64,000 nt of DNA from Candidatus Gastranaerophilales bacterium. Its GTDB lineage: Bacteria > Cyanobacteriota > Vampirovibrionia > Gastranaerophilales > Gastranaerophilaceae. Under the pieces are notes generated by a model that saw only the letters and a program-made list of their open reading frames with translations, searched no databases and was not told where the DNA came from. A program made the translations under genes and the position numbers. Shown in pieces: positions 36,513 through 45,183 of this stretch (position 1 is the stretch's first letter; each line of letters begins with the position of its first letter). The stretch is taken from assembly GCA_944327275.1 (NCBI GenBank), contig CALVHB010000023.1, positions 1 through 64,000 of the forward strand. The letters are read 5' to 3'.

Positions 36513-38306
36513 CTATTGTGTATTTTTTGTTTCGTACAAATAGAACTTTACCAATTTGTATTTTTCTAAAACTATTAATTTACAGCGTTTTTTAAATTCC
36601 ATAATAGATTTTTTAAATTTCTGTTTAAGGATGTTTGGTAGTTGTAAATCAGAATATATTGCCTTGAAATCGATGTTGTTAACATCTTTTGAGTGTCGTA
36701 CTTTATTCATATAGAATTTATCTTGTTGGGAATGCAGTTCTGTTACTAGGTCTAGTAAATCAAAGCAAACTTCACTTTTGAGATTTATAGAATATTTTCC
36801 AAAAATATCTTTATATGTGTCTACAAAATCCAAAATTCCTTGTTCTATTGATGGATATATTTCAAGTCTGAATAAATCATCTTTTGAGGGTTTTTTATAT
36901 ATCGGTACAGTATCCTTTATTGAATCTAAAGGTAATTCAGGTGCAGTGAACAATAGTTCTAATATATTTATTTTGGGGATATCTTCATTTACAAAATTTC
37001 TATTAACAAATGTTTTGTATTTAAATTCGGTATTTTCCAAAAATGTTCCGCTGAATATTCCTAATATAACCTTATTCCCGAAAACATTTGAGAGAAACGC
37101 TTGTGAAGAAAATGATCCGGTTGTCATATCTATTGTTGCGATTCTGTTATTTTTAATTTCGAGTTGTTCTACATATTTTTGGTATTCAATATAGTGTTCT
37201 TTTGCTCGGTTTTGTATAATTTTAATATTTTTATTAAATAGATTTTTTGCTTCCTCAAATGTGTCAGGAGGATTTTTAAAATCAGTGCAAATATCTTTAT
37301 TCATTTCAAAAATATTTTTTAAGTATACAAAACTATTTCTGTAGTCAAGAAAACATTTTATATTTAATATTCTAGGAGCATAGATATAATGATTTTCGAG
37401 AGCATTTTTACCTGATAGAATATTATAAACTTTTTGTAAAATATATCCGTCTCTTGATACAAATAATAAATTGTTTATATCATTAAGTTTGCATTGTTCT
37501 ATAATATATTGAATATATCCTATCGCAAATGCTCCACCAATATTGTAGGCCAAATTATACCAATAATCATTTGATTTAGTGGATAATTTAATTGCCGACA
37601 TTGCTGTAATTATGCTAAAATCGAGAGAATATTTTTTCTCCGATAATTGAGCATATTTTTTGCCATTTTTTGTTTTGAAAAATTTGTTAATATATTTTTC
37701 AAAAAAAATTGCCTTAAATCCGCTATCTATTGCGTTAAAATAGTCACTTTGTAAGTTATCACCAATATGGATAATTTTTTGAGGTTGAGTTTTTAGCTCT
37801 TCAACAATTTCTTTGTACAAGCTTTTGGTATATTTAGTTTTTTTATATTCACTGGATACATATACCTTTGCTATATCTGTAAATCCATTTTTATATAAAA
37901 CATCCTTTAAAAATTCTTCAGGTAGATACATATCAGATGTAGCAATGATTTTTTTACCCAGAGTCTTGGCTTTATCATAAAGATGTTTTATAAAAGGATT
38001 TGGTCTTAGTATTTGTTTTTCAAGCTCTAATTCAAAAATTTTTAATTCTTTATATTCTGGACATATATTTTCATAAATATCATCAATAGTTATATCTTCG
38101 TATTGTGAAAAAGTATATCGGGCACGTTTTTCTGCTAATATGCGTTCTTTTTTAAACCCTTTGGCTTTACATAACTCTTCAATATGTTCAAAAAGATCTT
38201 CTGCTTTTATATATGGTCTGATTAAAAGTGTGTCAAATATATCAAAACTAACAAAATCAACATTCTCAACCAGATTATTAAATTTTTCAATTTCTTTTTT
38301 GTACAT
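36513..38306 (-). CDS. HAD-superfamily hydrolase with long C-terminal region
   Basis: This 597-residue protein begins with a complete HAD domain: SFDIFDTLL (nucleophile Asp22), a helical cap, IIATSDMYLP as motif II and IIHIGDNLQSD as motif IV, ending near residue 205. A second part contains NLLFVSRDGYILQKVY and IATIDMTTG, resembling another Rossmann-like or HAD-derived domain with a conserved SRDG. Proteins of this build often sit in polysaccharide gene clusters; here no glycosyltransferase is adjacent. The C-terminus is basic. Substrate unknown. Low GC and no good Shine-Dalgarno. Confidence 0.75.
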   Translation of the reverse strand: MYKKEIEKFNNLVENVDFVSFDIFDTLLIRPYIKAEDLFEHIEELCKAKGFKKERILAEKRARYTFSQYEDITIDDIYENICPEYKELKIFELELEKQILRPNPFIKHLYDKAKTLGKKIIATSDMYLPEEFLKDVLYKNGFTDIAKVYVSSEYKKTKYTKSLYKEIVEELKTQPQKIIHIGDNLQSDYFNAIDSGFKAIFFEKYINKFFKTKNGKKYAQLSEKKYSLDFSIITAMSAIKLSTKSNDYWYNLAYNIGGAFAIGYIQYIIEQCKLNDINNLLFVSRDGYILQKVYNILSGKNALENHYIYAPRILNIKCFLDYRNSFVYLKNIFEMNKDICTDFKNPPDTFEEAKNLFNKNIKIIQNRAKEHYIEYQKYVEQLEIKNNRIATIDMTTGSFSSQAFLSNVFGNKVILGIFSGTFLENTEFKYKTFVNRNFVNEDIPKINILELLFTAPELPLDSIKDTVPIYKKPSKDDLFRLEIYPSIEQGILDFVDTYKDIFGKYSINLKSEVCFDLLDLVTELHSQQDKFYMNKVRHSKDVNNIDFKAIYSDLQLPNILKQKFKKSIMEFKKRCKLIVLEKYKLVKFYLYETKNTQ

Positions 38307-38422
38307 ATTTTAATTCTCGTTAAAGATTAAAACTGTTTTACTAAAAAACTTATAGAAAACAGCAAAATACAATATGTAGTTGATTTAGATAAAAAATAAT
38401 TTCGAATCCTTATACTACAAAA

Positions 38423-38511
38423 CGGAGTAATAGGGATTTGAACCCTAGATGCAGATTGCTCCACATAACACCTTAGCAGGGTGCCGCCTTCAGCCACTCG
38501 GCCATTACTCC
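38423..38511 (-). tRNA. tRNA-Ser (GCT anticodon)
   Basis: On the minus strand the sequence folds into a cloverleaf with acceptor arms GGAGTAAT / ATTACTCC, a D-arm with GAGTGGCTGAAGG, anticodon loop CTGCTAA (anticodon GCT at 38475-38477, reading AGC/AGU), the long variable arm typical of tRNA-Ser, and a T loop with GGTTCAAATCC. Discriminator base is G. CCA is not encoded. Confidence 0.95.
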
Positions 38512-38663
38512 ATTTCTATATATACTATTGTCAATTACATGCGATATTCTTATAATAACATAAATATTTTATTTCGTAAATATTTTTTATTTTTATTTTA
38601 GCTTGACCATTACTGCTTTGTAGGTTAAAATATAGTCAAAATAGGTTTAGAAAGGTTGTTTTT

Positions 38664-39179
38664 ATGATTGAAATGAAAGTTATGGGTATTGCTTTAGATA
38701 CCAGAACAGGTTCCCCAATAGTTGTTTTGCATGATAAGGAAAATAGAAAGGCTTTGCCGATTTGGATTGGTTCTGCTGAGGCAAGTGCAATTATAAGAAA
38801 AATTGAAAATTTATCTGTTGCAAGACCTATGACTCATGATCTGATTATTAATATTATTGAAAAAACAGGTTATTCTCTTGATAGAATTGAAATAAATGAT
38901 GTTGAAAAAGATACGTATTATGCTACTTTATTCTTGTCTAACCAAAATGGCGATGTGTTGGAAATAGATTCAAGACCATCGGATGCTATTGCGGTTGCTA
39001 TTAGGGTTGATGCTCCTATTTTCGTTACGGCAAATGTTATTTCAAATGGTTCTGTGTCTACAGATTCCGCTAAAGATGAAGAAGAAGCTCAAGAATTTAA
39101 AAAATTTGTTCAAAGCATAAAACCTTCTGATTTTGAAAAATTGATGAAAGATAATGAACATCATGAAAGTGATCAGTAA
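38664..39179 (+). CDS. Bifunctional nuclease domain protein (BFN, DUF151)
   Basis: The 171-residue protein matches the BFN family: a start of MKVMGIALDTRTGSPIVVLHD, then ALPIWIGSAEASAI, RPMTHDLI and the SRPSDAIAVAIRVDAPIFV signature. Homologues are widespread in cyanobacteria and Thermotoga; plant members have nuclease activity. A UVR-like C-terminal domain of some bacterial members is absent; instead there is an acidic tail. Shine-Dalgarno aaagg. It probably forms its own transcription unit downstream of the divergent tRNA. Confidence 0.92.
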   Translation: MIEMKVMGIALDTRTGSPIVVLHDKENRKALPIWIGSAEASAIIRKIENLSVARPMTHDLIINIIEKTGYSLDRIEINDVEKDTYYATLFLSNQNGDVLEIDSRPSDAIAVAIRVDAPIFVTANVISNGSVSTDSAKDEEEAQEFKKFVQSIKPSDFEKLMKDNEHHESDQ

Positions 39180-39262
39180 GTTTATTTGTTAAGAATGTAA
39201 AAATTATATTTTTTATTGAATATATTAAATTTTTTAGTTTTTAATATAATTAAGGTAATAAT

Positions 39263-39472
39263 ATGAGTAGAATTGATTCAATACAGCCGAATAATATTTT
39301 TAGAGTGAATCCTGTAACTTTTTTGGGTGACGATTCCAAGAATAATAGGAATACCCCTTTGAGTTTTGATACAGGTTTGTTTAGGCAGCAATCTAACGAC
39401 AATTATAACTTAAATCATCCTAGAGTTATAGGAAGTGATACTCAGGCTAAGAACTTAGATATTTTAGCTTAA
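39263..39472 (+). CDS. Tiny hypothetical protein with VTFLG and YNLNHP motifs
   Basis: This 69-residue protein has a polar N-terminus, PVTFLGDD at 17-24 and a C-terminal segment YNLNHPRV...SDTQ...LDIL. The C-terminal motif recurs in the next gene (YNLNHPKMNDTQ...VLDYI), so the two are tandem paralogues of about 65 residues. An aagg Shine-Dalgarno precedes the ATG. No hydrophobic segment. Function unknown. Confidence 0.65.
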   Translation: MSRIDSIQPNNIFRVNPVTFLGDDSKNNRNTPLSFDTGLFRQQSNDNYNLNHPRVIGSDTQAKNLDILA

Positions 39473-39559
39473 TATTTGTTAATAATTAGGCTTCTTTACG
39501 CAATTTTTTACTCCAAAAATTTTTATATATAATGTAAGGAAAATTTTATTGGGGGTAAT

Positions 39560-39751
39560 ATGAGCTCAAATGCCATAAGGAGTTTAGGAAATTTTAATGT
39601 AAATCTATACAGAGCTAAGTTAAATTACAATAATAATTTCTTGCAATCTGCGGTTAAAACTGAGCAATACAACCTAAATCATCCTAAGATGAATGATACT
39701 CAAGGTATAAAAGCCTCTCCGGTTGCAAATGTATTGGATTACATTTGCTAG
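39560..39751 (+). CDS. Tiny hypothetical protein, paralogue of the preceding gene
   Basis: This 63-residue protein has Asn-rich N-terminal half (NFNVNLYRAKLNYNNN) and the shared C-terminal YNLNHPKMNDTQ plus a hydrophobic VLDYI ending in Cys. A gggggt Shine-Dalgarno at 39551-39556 and a TATAAT at 39528-39533 support a real gene. It is followed by a terminator at 39813-39847. Unknown function. Confidence 0.65.
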   Translation: MSSNAIRSLGNFNVNLYRAKLNYNNNFLQSAVKTEQYNLNHPKMNDTQGIKASPVANVLDYIC

Positions 39752-39906
39752 TGTAAAAATATATTTTGTGAGTAATTTGGCTTATAAATTAGGTTTGTAT
39801 CAGAAAATATTGGCGTGAACGAAAAGTTAGTTTGTTCACGCTTTTTTAGTGAACATAATCCTATTATTTTTTCGTCGTCTTTGAATAAGTTTTTTAAAAA
39901 TTCCAT
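39748..39906 (-). CDS. Possible 52-residue protein, antisense
   Basis: A minus-strand frame begins MEFLKNLFKDDEKIIGLCSL at 39906 with a good aaggaag Shine-Dalgarno 7 bases upstream and ends with TAG at 39748-39750. It has an amphipathic N-terminal helix and a polar tail. Against it: it overlaps a plus-strand terminator hairpin and the last bases of the tiny paralogue gene. Kept because of the ribosome binding site. Confidence 0.35.
   Translation of the reverse strand: MEFLKNLFKDDEKIIGLCSLKKREQTNFSFTPIFSDTNLIYKPNYSQNIFLH
39813..39847 (+). terminator. Rho-independent terminator
   Basis: GCGTGAAC (39813-39820) and GTTCACGC (39834-39841), an 8-bp perfect stem with a 13-base loop and six T residues, 61 bases after the tiny gene at 39560-39751. 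Confidence 0.85.
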
Positions 39907-39982
39907 ATTATACTTCCTTATATTTTTATTGTATAATATTTTTAATGACAGGTAAAATTAAGTCAATATAAGGAGAATTATT

Positions 39983-40186
39983 ATGGCTGGAAAAATTACA
40001 AAAGATATGAACATTATGGATATAGTTCAACAATGTCCTGAAAGTATTGCGGTTTTTCAAAAATATGGTCTAGGTTGCATTGGTTGTGCAGCTGCTCATT
40101 TTGAAAACTTAGAAGCCGGTGCAAAAGTTCACGGATTTGACCCGGATGCAATGGTTGCAGATATTAATGCTTTAATAGAAGATTAG
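39983..40186 (+). CDS. DUF1858 domain protein (hybrid cluster-associated redox disulfide type)
   Basis: This 67-residue protein matches the DUF1858 pattern: KDMNIMDIVQQCPESIAVFQKYGLGCIGCAAAHFENLEAGA. The CIGC motif forms a redox disulfide in the hybrid-cluster-associated family, and the short length is typical. It probably acts as a small electron or thiol carrier. Shine-Dalgarno aaggag, promoter TATAAT at 39932-39937 and terminator downstream make it a monocistronic unit. Confidence 0.92.
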   Translation: MAGKITKDMNIMDIVQQCPESIAVFQKYGLGCIGCAAAHFENLEAGAKVHGFDPDAMVADINALIED

Positions 40187-40214
40187 GTTAAATTATTCTA
40201 TAAATTGAATAAAT

Positions 40215-40250
40215 AAAAAAATACGGTATTTATCAAATACCGTATTTTTT
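40215..40250. terminator. Bidirectional terminator
   Basis: AAAAAATACGGTATTT / AAATACCGTATTTTTT with a 3-base loop and T run between convergent genes ending at 40186 and 40268. Confidence 0.92.
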
Positions 40251-40267
40251 ACTATGTATTATTAAAA

Positions 40268-42241
40268 TTATTTGCTTAAGAAACCTGCCATTGAAGGTTT
40301 GTTTGTTTGAACTTGCTTAGCGGGCCCAACAGATGCAAGCTTTGGCTGATTAGCTTTTTCTTGTTCCAATTTTTCTTCTTTTTCTTTCGCGATTGCTCGT
40401 TTTGTCATTCCTTCACAGTATCTTGCCAGCCACATCATGAATACTGGAACAAGTACAATTGTTGATGCAAAACCGAATGCACTATTATATGTTTTTGCTC
40501 TGTTTATAAATTTATTGTTGCTAGAAGAGAATACAGAGTATATGTTTTCAAGAGCATCTGAACCTTTTGCTTTTTTGAATGCTTCCTTGATTTCATCTAT
40601 TGTAGAATCTTTAAGTGATTTGCCGTTATTGAACTGTTTCAATATAGTTTCTGTATTTTCTTTTACTGATTTGTCTATTTTTAGAACTTTTTTAACGTTT
40701 CCGCCGTTTTCTTCTAAGAATTTAAAGAAACCGTTGATTCCGTCTTTGTAATCGCTTATGTTACTGTATTTAGAAACGATCTGTTCACTTGTTAGTACTT
40801 CAATACCTTGTCCTGCTGTAAAGTAATTCTTAACTTTGTGGAATATACTCTTGTCGTGGTCTTTAGGAGTGAAGTTTAACGCAAGACCTGATGTCTTGGC
40901 AAATAATCCTGAAAATCCACGGGACAAAGCTTTTGCTCCAAATAGAATCGCTACAAAGCTTGAAATATCTCTTACAAGGATTTCTTTTCTTTCTTTATCA
41001 CTTTTTGCATTTACATATCTTGGAGGTAGGCAAAATCCAAATAAAAGTGTAAGCATAGCATTTACAGGCATTGAAGCTCCGTTAAATTCAAAGTTTTTAA
41101 GTAATTTATTAAGCCCCTTACTTTTTGTTGCTGTGTCTCCAAGTTTGGCAGCTAAGCTTCCGGTAAATGCTACATCCTTTTTATCTTCTTTATTCTTTTT
41201 GTCTTTTATATCATCTGCATTCTTTTTAGATTCTTCAGGCGTATCTTGGGCACCTTCCAAACCTTTAAGACCAGGGTCATGTTTGATACCAATGTTGTAT
41301 AGTTTTGGTATTAATGTATAGAATGCAACTACAGCTCCCCACATTCCAAGATTAGAAATAATTCTTGTTCCAATTCTGTGTTTGTTGAAATTATTTATGA
41401 ATTTTTCTAAATCCTGAACATCTTTAGGGTTTTTATTTTTAATGTTCTTCAATACATCTCCAGAATAATCCGTTAAGCTTTGGGTTAATCTTCGGATGTT
41501 TGTTCCTAGATTTTTATCTTTGCCCGAAACTTTTAGTGATACTGCTAATTCTTCACTTGAAGGAGCTGCATGAGCTTTTCTAAGTTTCATGTATTCATCT
41601 ACTATAGAAGCGTAAAGTTTATTCGAACCTTTTTTGTCTTTATTGGCTCTTTTTAATTCTGCTTCTACAAGTTTGTCTGCAAACTTTTGAGCAGTTGCTT
41701 TCAGTTCTGCCCCTCTGAAACTTTCATCTGTGGAGTTTTCTAGAGCATTTTCAAAAATTTCGGTGTAGTAACCTTTTTTTAGCTCAGTATGATCTTGTAA
41801 TTTATCAAAATTTCTTTTTGCATAATCTGCAAAACTGTTTCCAAGTACTTCTATATGATTAGTATGTACATTGTTAGCAGTACCTGAAGCTTTTTTAACT
41901 ACGCTTAATATTCCAAGTGGAATTAAAAAGGCACTCGGACCGCTTAGAATTTCTCTTATACCTTCTCTTCTGGCAAATTCCCAGTTCAAAGGTCCGGTCT
42001 TTTTGCCATTTTCATCTTCTTTTCTGTTACGGTTAAGTCCTTCATAAATTCTTGGAGCAACCATGCCAATACCATCTTGAGCAATAAAAGACGCAGCAAA
42101 ACCACCTTTGTCAATTGCATCCATAAGAGTAACTACAGGGTTAAAACTCCCTGTGAAGTTTGGTTTTGCTTGATTATTTTTACTATTTAACCTATTGTGC
42201 TCATTAGCACCTAACGCTGAATTTATTGCTTTTACTGACAT
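40268..42241 (-). CDS. Lineage-specific membrane protein with N-terminal NFTGS signature
   Basis: This 657-residue protein is not a family I can name. It has a polar N-terminus with PNFTGS at 27-32, then hydrophobic segments near 113-130, 290-310, 398-415, 425-445 and 610-628, separated by charged lysine-rich loops; VAFTGSLAAKLGD occurs again inside. ARREGIREILSGPSAFLIP (about 96-114) resembles the ALREGLTEVIAIPAYW segment of the protein at 45180-45719. It is monocistronic and ends at a strong terminator. Envelope location likely, role unknown. Confidence 0.75.
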   Translation of the reverse strand: MSVKAINSALGANEHNRLNSKNNQAKPNFTGSFNPVVTLMDAIDKGGFAASFIAQDGIGMVAPRIYEGLNRNRKEDENGKKTGPLNWEFARREGIREILSGPSAFLIPLGILSVVKKASGTANNVHTNHIEVLGNSFADYAKRNFDKLQDHTELKKGYYTEIFENALENSTDESFRGAELKATAQKFADKLVEAELKRANKDKKGSNKLYASIVDEYMKLRKAHAAPSSEELAVSLKVSGKDKNLGTNIRRLTQSLTDYSGDVLKNIKNKNPKDVQDLEKFINNFNKHRIGTRIISNLGMWGAVVAFYTLIPKLYNIGIKHDPGLKGLEGAQDTPEESKKNADDIKDKKNKEDKKDVAFTGSLAAKLGDTATKSKGLNKLLKNFEFNGASMPVNAMLTLLFGFCLPPRYVNAKSDKERKEILVRDISSFVAILFGAKALSRGFSGLFAKTSGLALNFTPKDHDKSIFHKVKNYFTAGQGIEVLTSEQIVSKYSNISDYKDGINGFFKFLEENGGNVKKVLKIDKSVKENTETILKQFNNGKSLKDSTIDEIKEAFKKAKGSDALENIYSVFSSSNNKFINRAKTYNSAFGFASTIVLVPVFMMWLARYCEGMTKRAIAKEKEEKLEQEKANQPKLASVGPAKQVQTNKPSMAGFLSK

Positions 42242-42482
42242 GTCCCTACTTTAAAATTTTCATAACTACACACATATTTAAAAACTTGTACTTTACACTT
42301 ATTGCTTTTTTCTGATTGCTTTTTTAAGAAAAATTAAGAAAAGGTTATAAATGTATTAAGTGTACTTATTATACTTAATATTTTAAATTCGTGCAAGTTT
42401 TTTACTACAAATATAACAATAATTTTACAAAAAAGTAATAAACCCTATTTGTATAAAATAAATCGCCTAATTTACTATAAAA

Positions 42483-42509
42483 TTGACACTATTTTTTGTC
42501 CGCGATAAA
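42483..42509 (+). promoter_or_regulatory. Promoter for trmFO (leaderless arrangement)
   Basis: TTGACA at 42483-42488, 15-16-base spacer, GATAAA(C) at 42504-42510, then ATG at 42518. No Shine-Dalgarno is seen. An imperfect 10-bp inverted repeat (ATTAAGTGTA / TATACTTAAT, 42355-42379) further upstream could be an operator. Confidence 0.6.
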
Positions 42510-42517
42510 CTCTTCTT

Positions 42518-43819
42518 ATGGAAGTAAATGTTATCGGTGCGGGTTTAGCAGGTAGTGAAGCAGCTTTGCAGCTAGCTAAACGTGGTATAAAAGTTAATTT
42601 ATATGAAATGCGCCCAAAGAAGTCTACATGGGCGCATAAGACAGACAAGTTTGCTGAATTTGTATGTTCAAATAGTCTGGGAGCATCTGATTGTTCTAAT
42701 GCGTCTGGGCTTTTGAAAAAGGAAATGGAATTACTTGGAGGCGAACTTATTGCAATAGCAAGAGCTTGTTCAGTTCCTGCAGGTAATGCTTTAGCAATTG
42801 ATAGAGAATTGTTTTCCAGTACGGTAACTGAAAGAATTTTATCTAATGAAAATATAAATGTTATAAAAGATGAGGTATGTAAAATTCCAGATAGTTATAC
42901 AATAATTGCGTCTGGACCTTTGACTTCTGATTCATTAGCTGATTCTATAAAAGAATTTACTCAAAGTGAGCATTTACATTTTTTTGATGCGATAGCTCCT
43001 ATAGTTGAAAAAGACAGTATAAATTTTGATAAGGCCTTTTGGGCAAGCAGGTATGATAAAGGTGAGGCTTCATACATAAACTGCCCTATGAATAAAGAAG
43101 AATATGAAAAGTTTTATAATATATTAATAAATGCTCCCAAAATTGAGTTAAAAGAATTTGAAAAAAATGCAAAATTTTTTGAAAGTTGTCTCCCTATAGA
43201 AGTATTGGCTTCAAGAGGAGTTGATACTCTTAGATTTGGACCAATGAAGCCTGTTGGTTTGGTAGATAAAAGAACAGGTGTTGAAAATTATGCTGTTGTT
43301 CAATTACGTCAAGATAACTCCGCAAAAACATTGTATAATCTTGTAGGATTTCAAACTAATTTAAAATGGGGTAGTCAAAAAGAGCTTTTACAGTCTATTC
43401 CTGGATTAGAAAATGTTAACATTGTACGATATGGGGTAATGCATAGAAATACTTTCATAAATTCTCCAAAAGTATTGTATCCTTCTTTACAGACAAGAAG
43501 TAGAAAAGATTTGTTTTTTGCAGGACAAATTACAGGTACTGAAGGTTATACTGAGTCAATTGCAACCGGTATGCTTGCTGGTATTAATATGGCTCGATTA
43601 ATTGAAGGTAAGGATTTAATTATTCTTCCTAAAATTACCATGTTAGGAGCATTAACGAATTATATAAGTGATGTTGAACATGAAAAATTTCAGCCAATAA
43701 ATTCAAATTGGGGAATTGTAGAACCAGTTGATTTGCCTAAAAAGGAAAGAAAAAATAAAAAATTAAAGGCTGAATTGATTTCTAAAAGGTCATTAGAATA
43801 TATAAACGCTTGTAAATAA
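42518..43819 (+). CDS. trmFO: tRNA (uracil-54-C5)-methyltransferase, folate/FAD-dependent
   Basis: TrmFO methylates U54 in the T loop of tRNA using methylene-tetrahydrofolate and FADH2. The 433-residue protein begins with the dinucleotide-binding motif VIGAGLAGSEAA and continues with YEMRPKKSTWAHKTDKFAEFVCSNSLG, the signature with the catalytic-neighbour Cys. ASRGVDTLRFGPMKPVGL and FAGQITGTEGYTESIATG are also characteristic. Full length. It stands alone, starting without Shine-Dalgarno close to its promoter. Confidence 0.96.
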   Translation: MEVNVIGAGLAGSEAALQLAKRGIKVNLYEMRPKKSTWAHKTDKFAEFVCSNSLGASDCSNASGLLKKEMELLGGELIAIARACSVPAGNALAIDRELFSSTVTERILSNENINVIKDEVCKIPDSYTIIASGPLTSDSLADSIKEFTQSEHLHFFDAIAPIVEKDSINFDKAFWASRYDKGEASYINCPMNKEEYEKFYNILINAPKIELKEFEKNAKFFESCLPIEVLASRGVDTLRFGPMKPVGLVDKRTGVENYAVVQLRQDNSAKTLYNLVGFQTNLKWGSQKELLQSIPGLENVNIVRYGVMHRNTFINSPKVLYPSLQTRSRKDLFFAGQITGTEGYTESIATGMLAGINMARLIEGKDLIILPKITMLGALTNYISDVEHEKFQPINSNWGIVEPVDLPKKERKNKKLKAELISKRSLEYINACK

Positions 43820-43879
43820 TAGCTAAATATGTTAAAATTATTGATATATTAAGGTTGAGTTTAATTTGAGGTTATAAGT

Positions 43880-44494
43880 ATGAAAAAAGCATTCACTCTT
43901 TCAGAAGTTTTAATTACTGTTGGTATTATAGGTGTTGTCGCAGCTATGACTGTACCAACTCTAATGCAAAATTACCAAAAACAAAGCTATATTACTCAGT
44001 TAAAGAAATCATTTAGTGAATTGTCGCAAGTTGCGGAGTCTGCTATGGCAGATAGTAATTCTCCTAGGTTAATGGAAACAAAAGCAGTTCGTGCTGGAAC
44101 GGATAATTTTTTACAAACATATTTTAAGACAACTCAAATATGTGATGCTGCAAACGGAGTGGATTGTTTTGCTTCAGAATATACCACTTTGAATGGGACA
44201 GCATATCGTCTAAGGGATCTTCTTTCTGGAACATCTTCTTGTGCAGTTTTAGCAAGTGGTAGTTCTTTGTGTTTAGCAAATAGATCTAGTTTTATATCTG
44301 CAGTTGTTGATGTAAATGGAAAACAAGGTCCTAACATTTTAGGAAGAGATTTGTTCTCTTTATATATTCAGAATGATGGGACTGTAACATCTCCTACTAG
44401 CCCAAGCGCTGCTTCTGTTGAAGACTGTCAAACTGGTGATTATGGCGCTTGTTTAGGAGTTATTCTAAAAGATGGCTGGGTAATGGATTACTAA
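43880..44494 (+). CDS. Type IV pilin-like/type II secretion prepilin
   Basis: The 204-residue protein has the type III signal of prepilins: MKKA followed by FTLSEVLITVGIIGVVAAMT, giving cleavage after Ala4 and the conserved Glu5 of the mature chain. Ala at -1 rather than Gly is unusual but accepted in some systems. The rest resembles the DUF1559-like or minor pilin globular domain, with GPNILGRDLFSLYI and pairs of Cys. Shine-Dalgarno gagg. It is an orphan here: no prepilin peptidase or secretion ATPase is nearby. Confidence 0.88.
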   Translation: MKKAFTLSEVLITVGIIGVVAAMTVPTLMQNYQKQSYITQLKKSFSELSQVAESAMADSNSPRLMETKAVRAGTDNFLQTYFKTTQICDAANGVDCFASEYTTLNGTAYRLRDLLSGTSSCAVLASGSSLCLANRSSFISAVVDVNGKQGPNILGRDLFSLYIQNDGTVTSPTSPSAASVEDCQTGDYGACLGVILKDGWVMDY

Positions 44495-44506
44495 ATTATA
44501 TTTTAT

Positions 44507-44543
44507 AAAAAAAGGATTTGTTGAGAAACAAATCCTTTTTTTT
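44507..44543. terminator. Bidirectional terminator
   Basis: AAAAAAAGGATTTGTT pairs with AACAAATCCTTTTTTT across a 4-base loop; the T tract reaches the stop codon of the convergent gene at 44542. Confidence 0.9.
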
Positions 44544-45183
44544 ATGCTTTTGTATCAATTTTTTGAGCTTGATTATTTGCTTTCTTGTTTTTATCTTCGA
44601 GTCCCAAAAATCTCAGCGCAGGGTGTATAAATGCGTGACTGACTTGTGGTGCAAGAATTGCAAGACCAAGAACTGATCCAATTATGTTACTTAATTCTAC
44701 AGCACCTTTTACATATGCAAATTTTTCAGGATTTTTCTTTTTAAGTTCTTCTATCAAAGTGGCATCATACAAGTCTTTTACTTTAGAATTACTGCCTGGC
44801 AGATTTTTATTAAGAGTTGCTAATCTGTTATCAATTGACGGATTATCTGCAAGTTTTCTGTAATGCAAATATTCTTTAACATCTTTAAAATGTTCAAAAC
44901 CTTGAGTATTTTTGAAAAGTTTTTCTTTTGCCAGTTTGAATCCGCCTTTTTTAAATACAGGAACTATCAATGCCATGTATACAGCAAGACAAGTAGCCTG
45001 ATATAAAAATTCTTTTGCCGCTGCATATTGTTTAGTATCAGAGTCAATATCTTTGTCAACAAGTATAAAACCTGGTCTACCAATAGATTTAAGTGTAGTT
45101 TCTATTGCTACTGATTGAGTGGTGTTCTGTGCAATAGTTGCAAGTTGTGAACTTGTAATAAAACTTTTAATTGGTTCTATCAT
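44542..45183 (-). CDS. Lineage-specific membrane protein, paralogue of the next upstream gene
   Basis: This 213-residue protein has two or three hydrophobic segments (about 68-88, 162-183). Its KSIGRPGFILVDKDIDSDTKQY segment (about 32-53) aligns with KGICRPMFTMMDKTENPETKKY of the protein at 45180-45719, and both share the order of an RE/KE-rich helix, a membrane segment and a (G)LxxxDKK C-terminus. The start overlaps the previous stop by 4 bases (ATGA), indicating translational coupling. Function unknown. Confidence 0.7.
   Translation of the reverse strand: MIEPIKSFITSSQLATIAQNTTQSVAIETTLKSIGRPGFILVDKDIDSDTKQYAAAKEFLYQATCLAVYMALIVPVFKKGGFKLAKEKLFKNTQGFEHFKDVKEYLHYRKLADNPSIDNRLATLNKNLPGSNSKVKDLYDATLIEELKKKNPEKFAYVKGAVELSNIIGSVLGLAILAPQVSHAFIHPALRFLGLEDKNKKANNQAQKIDTKA

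Noticed and set aside
39813-39847. Riboswitch upstream of the DUF1858 gene
   Set aside because: The hairpin with a T tract is a plain terminator for the gene upstream, and the DUF1858 promoter lies after it.
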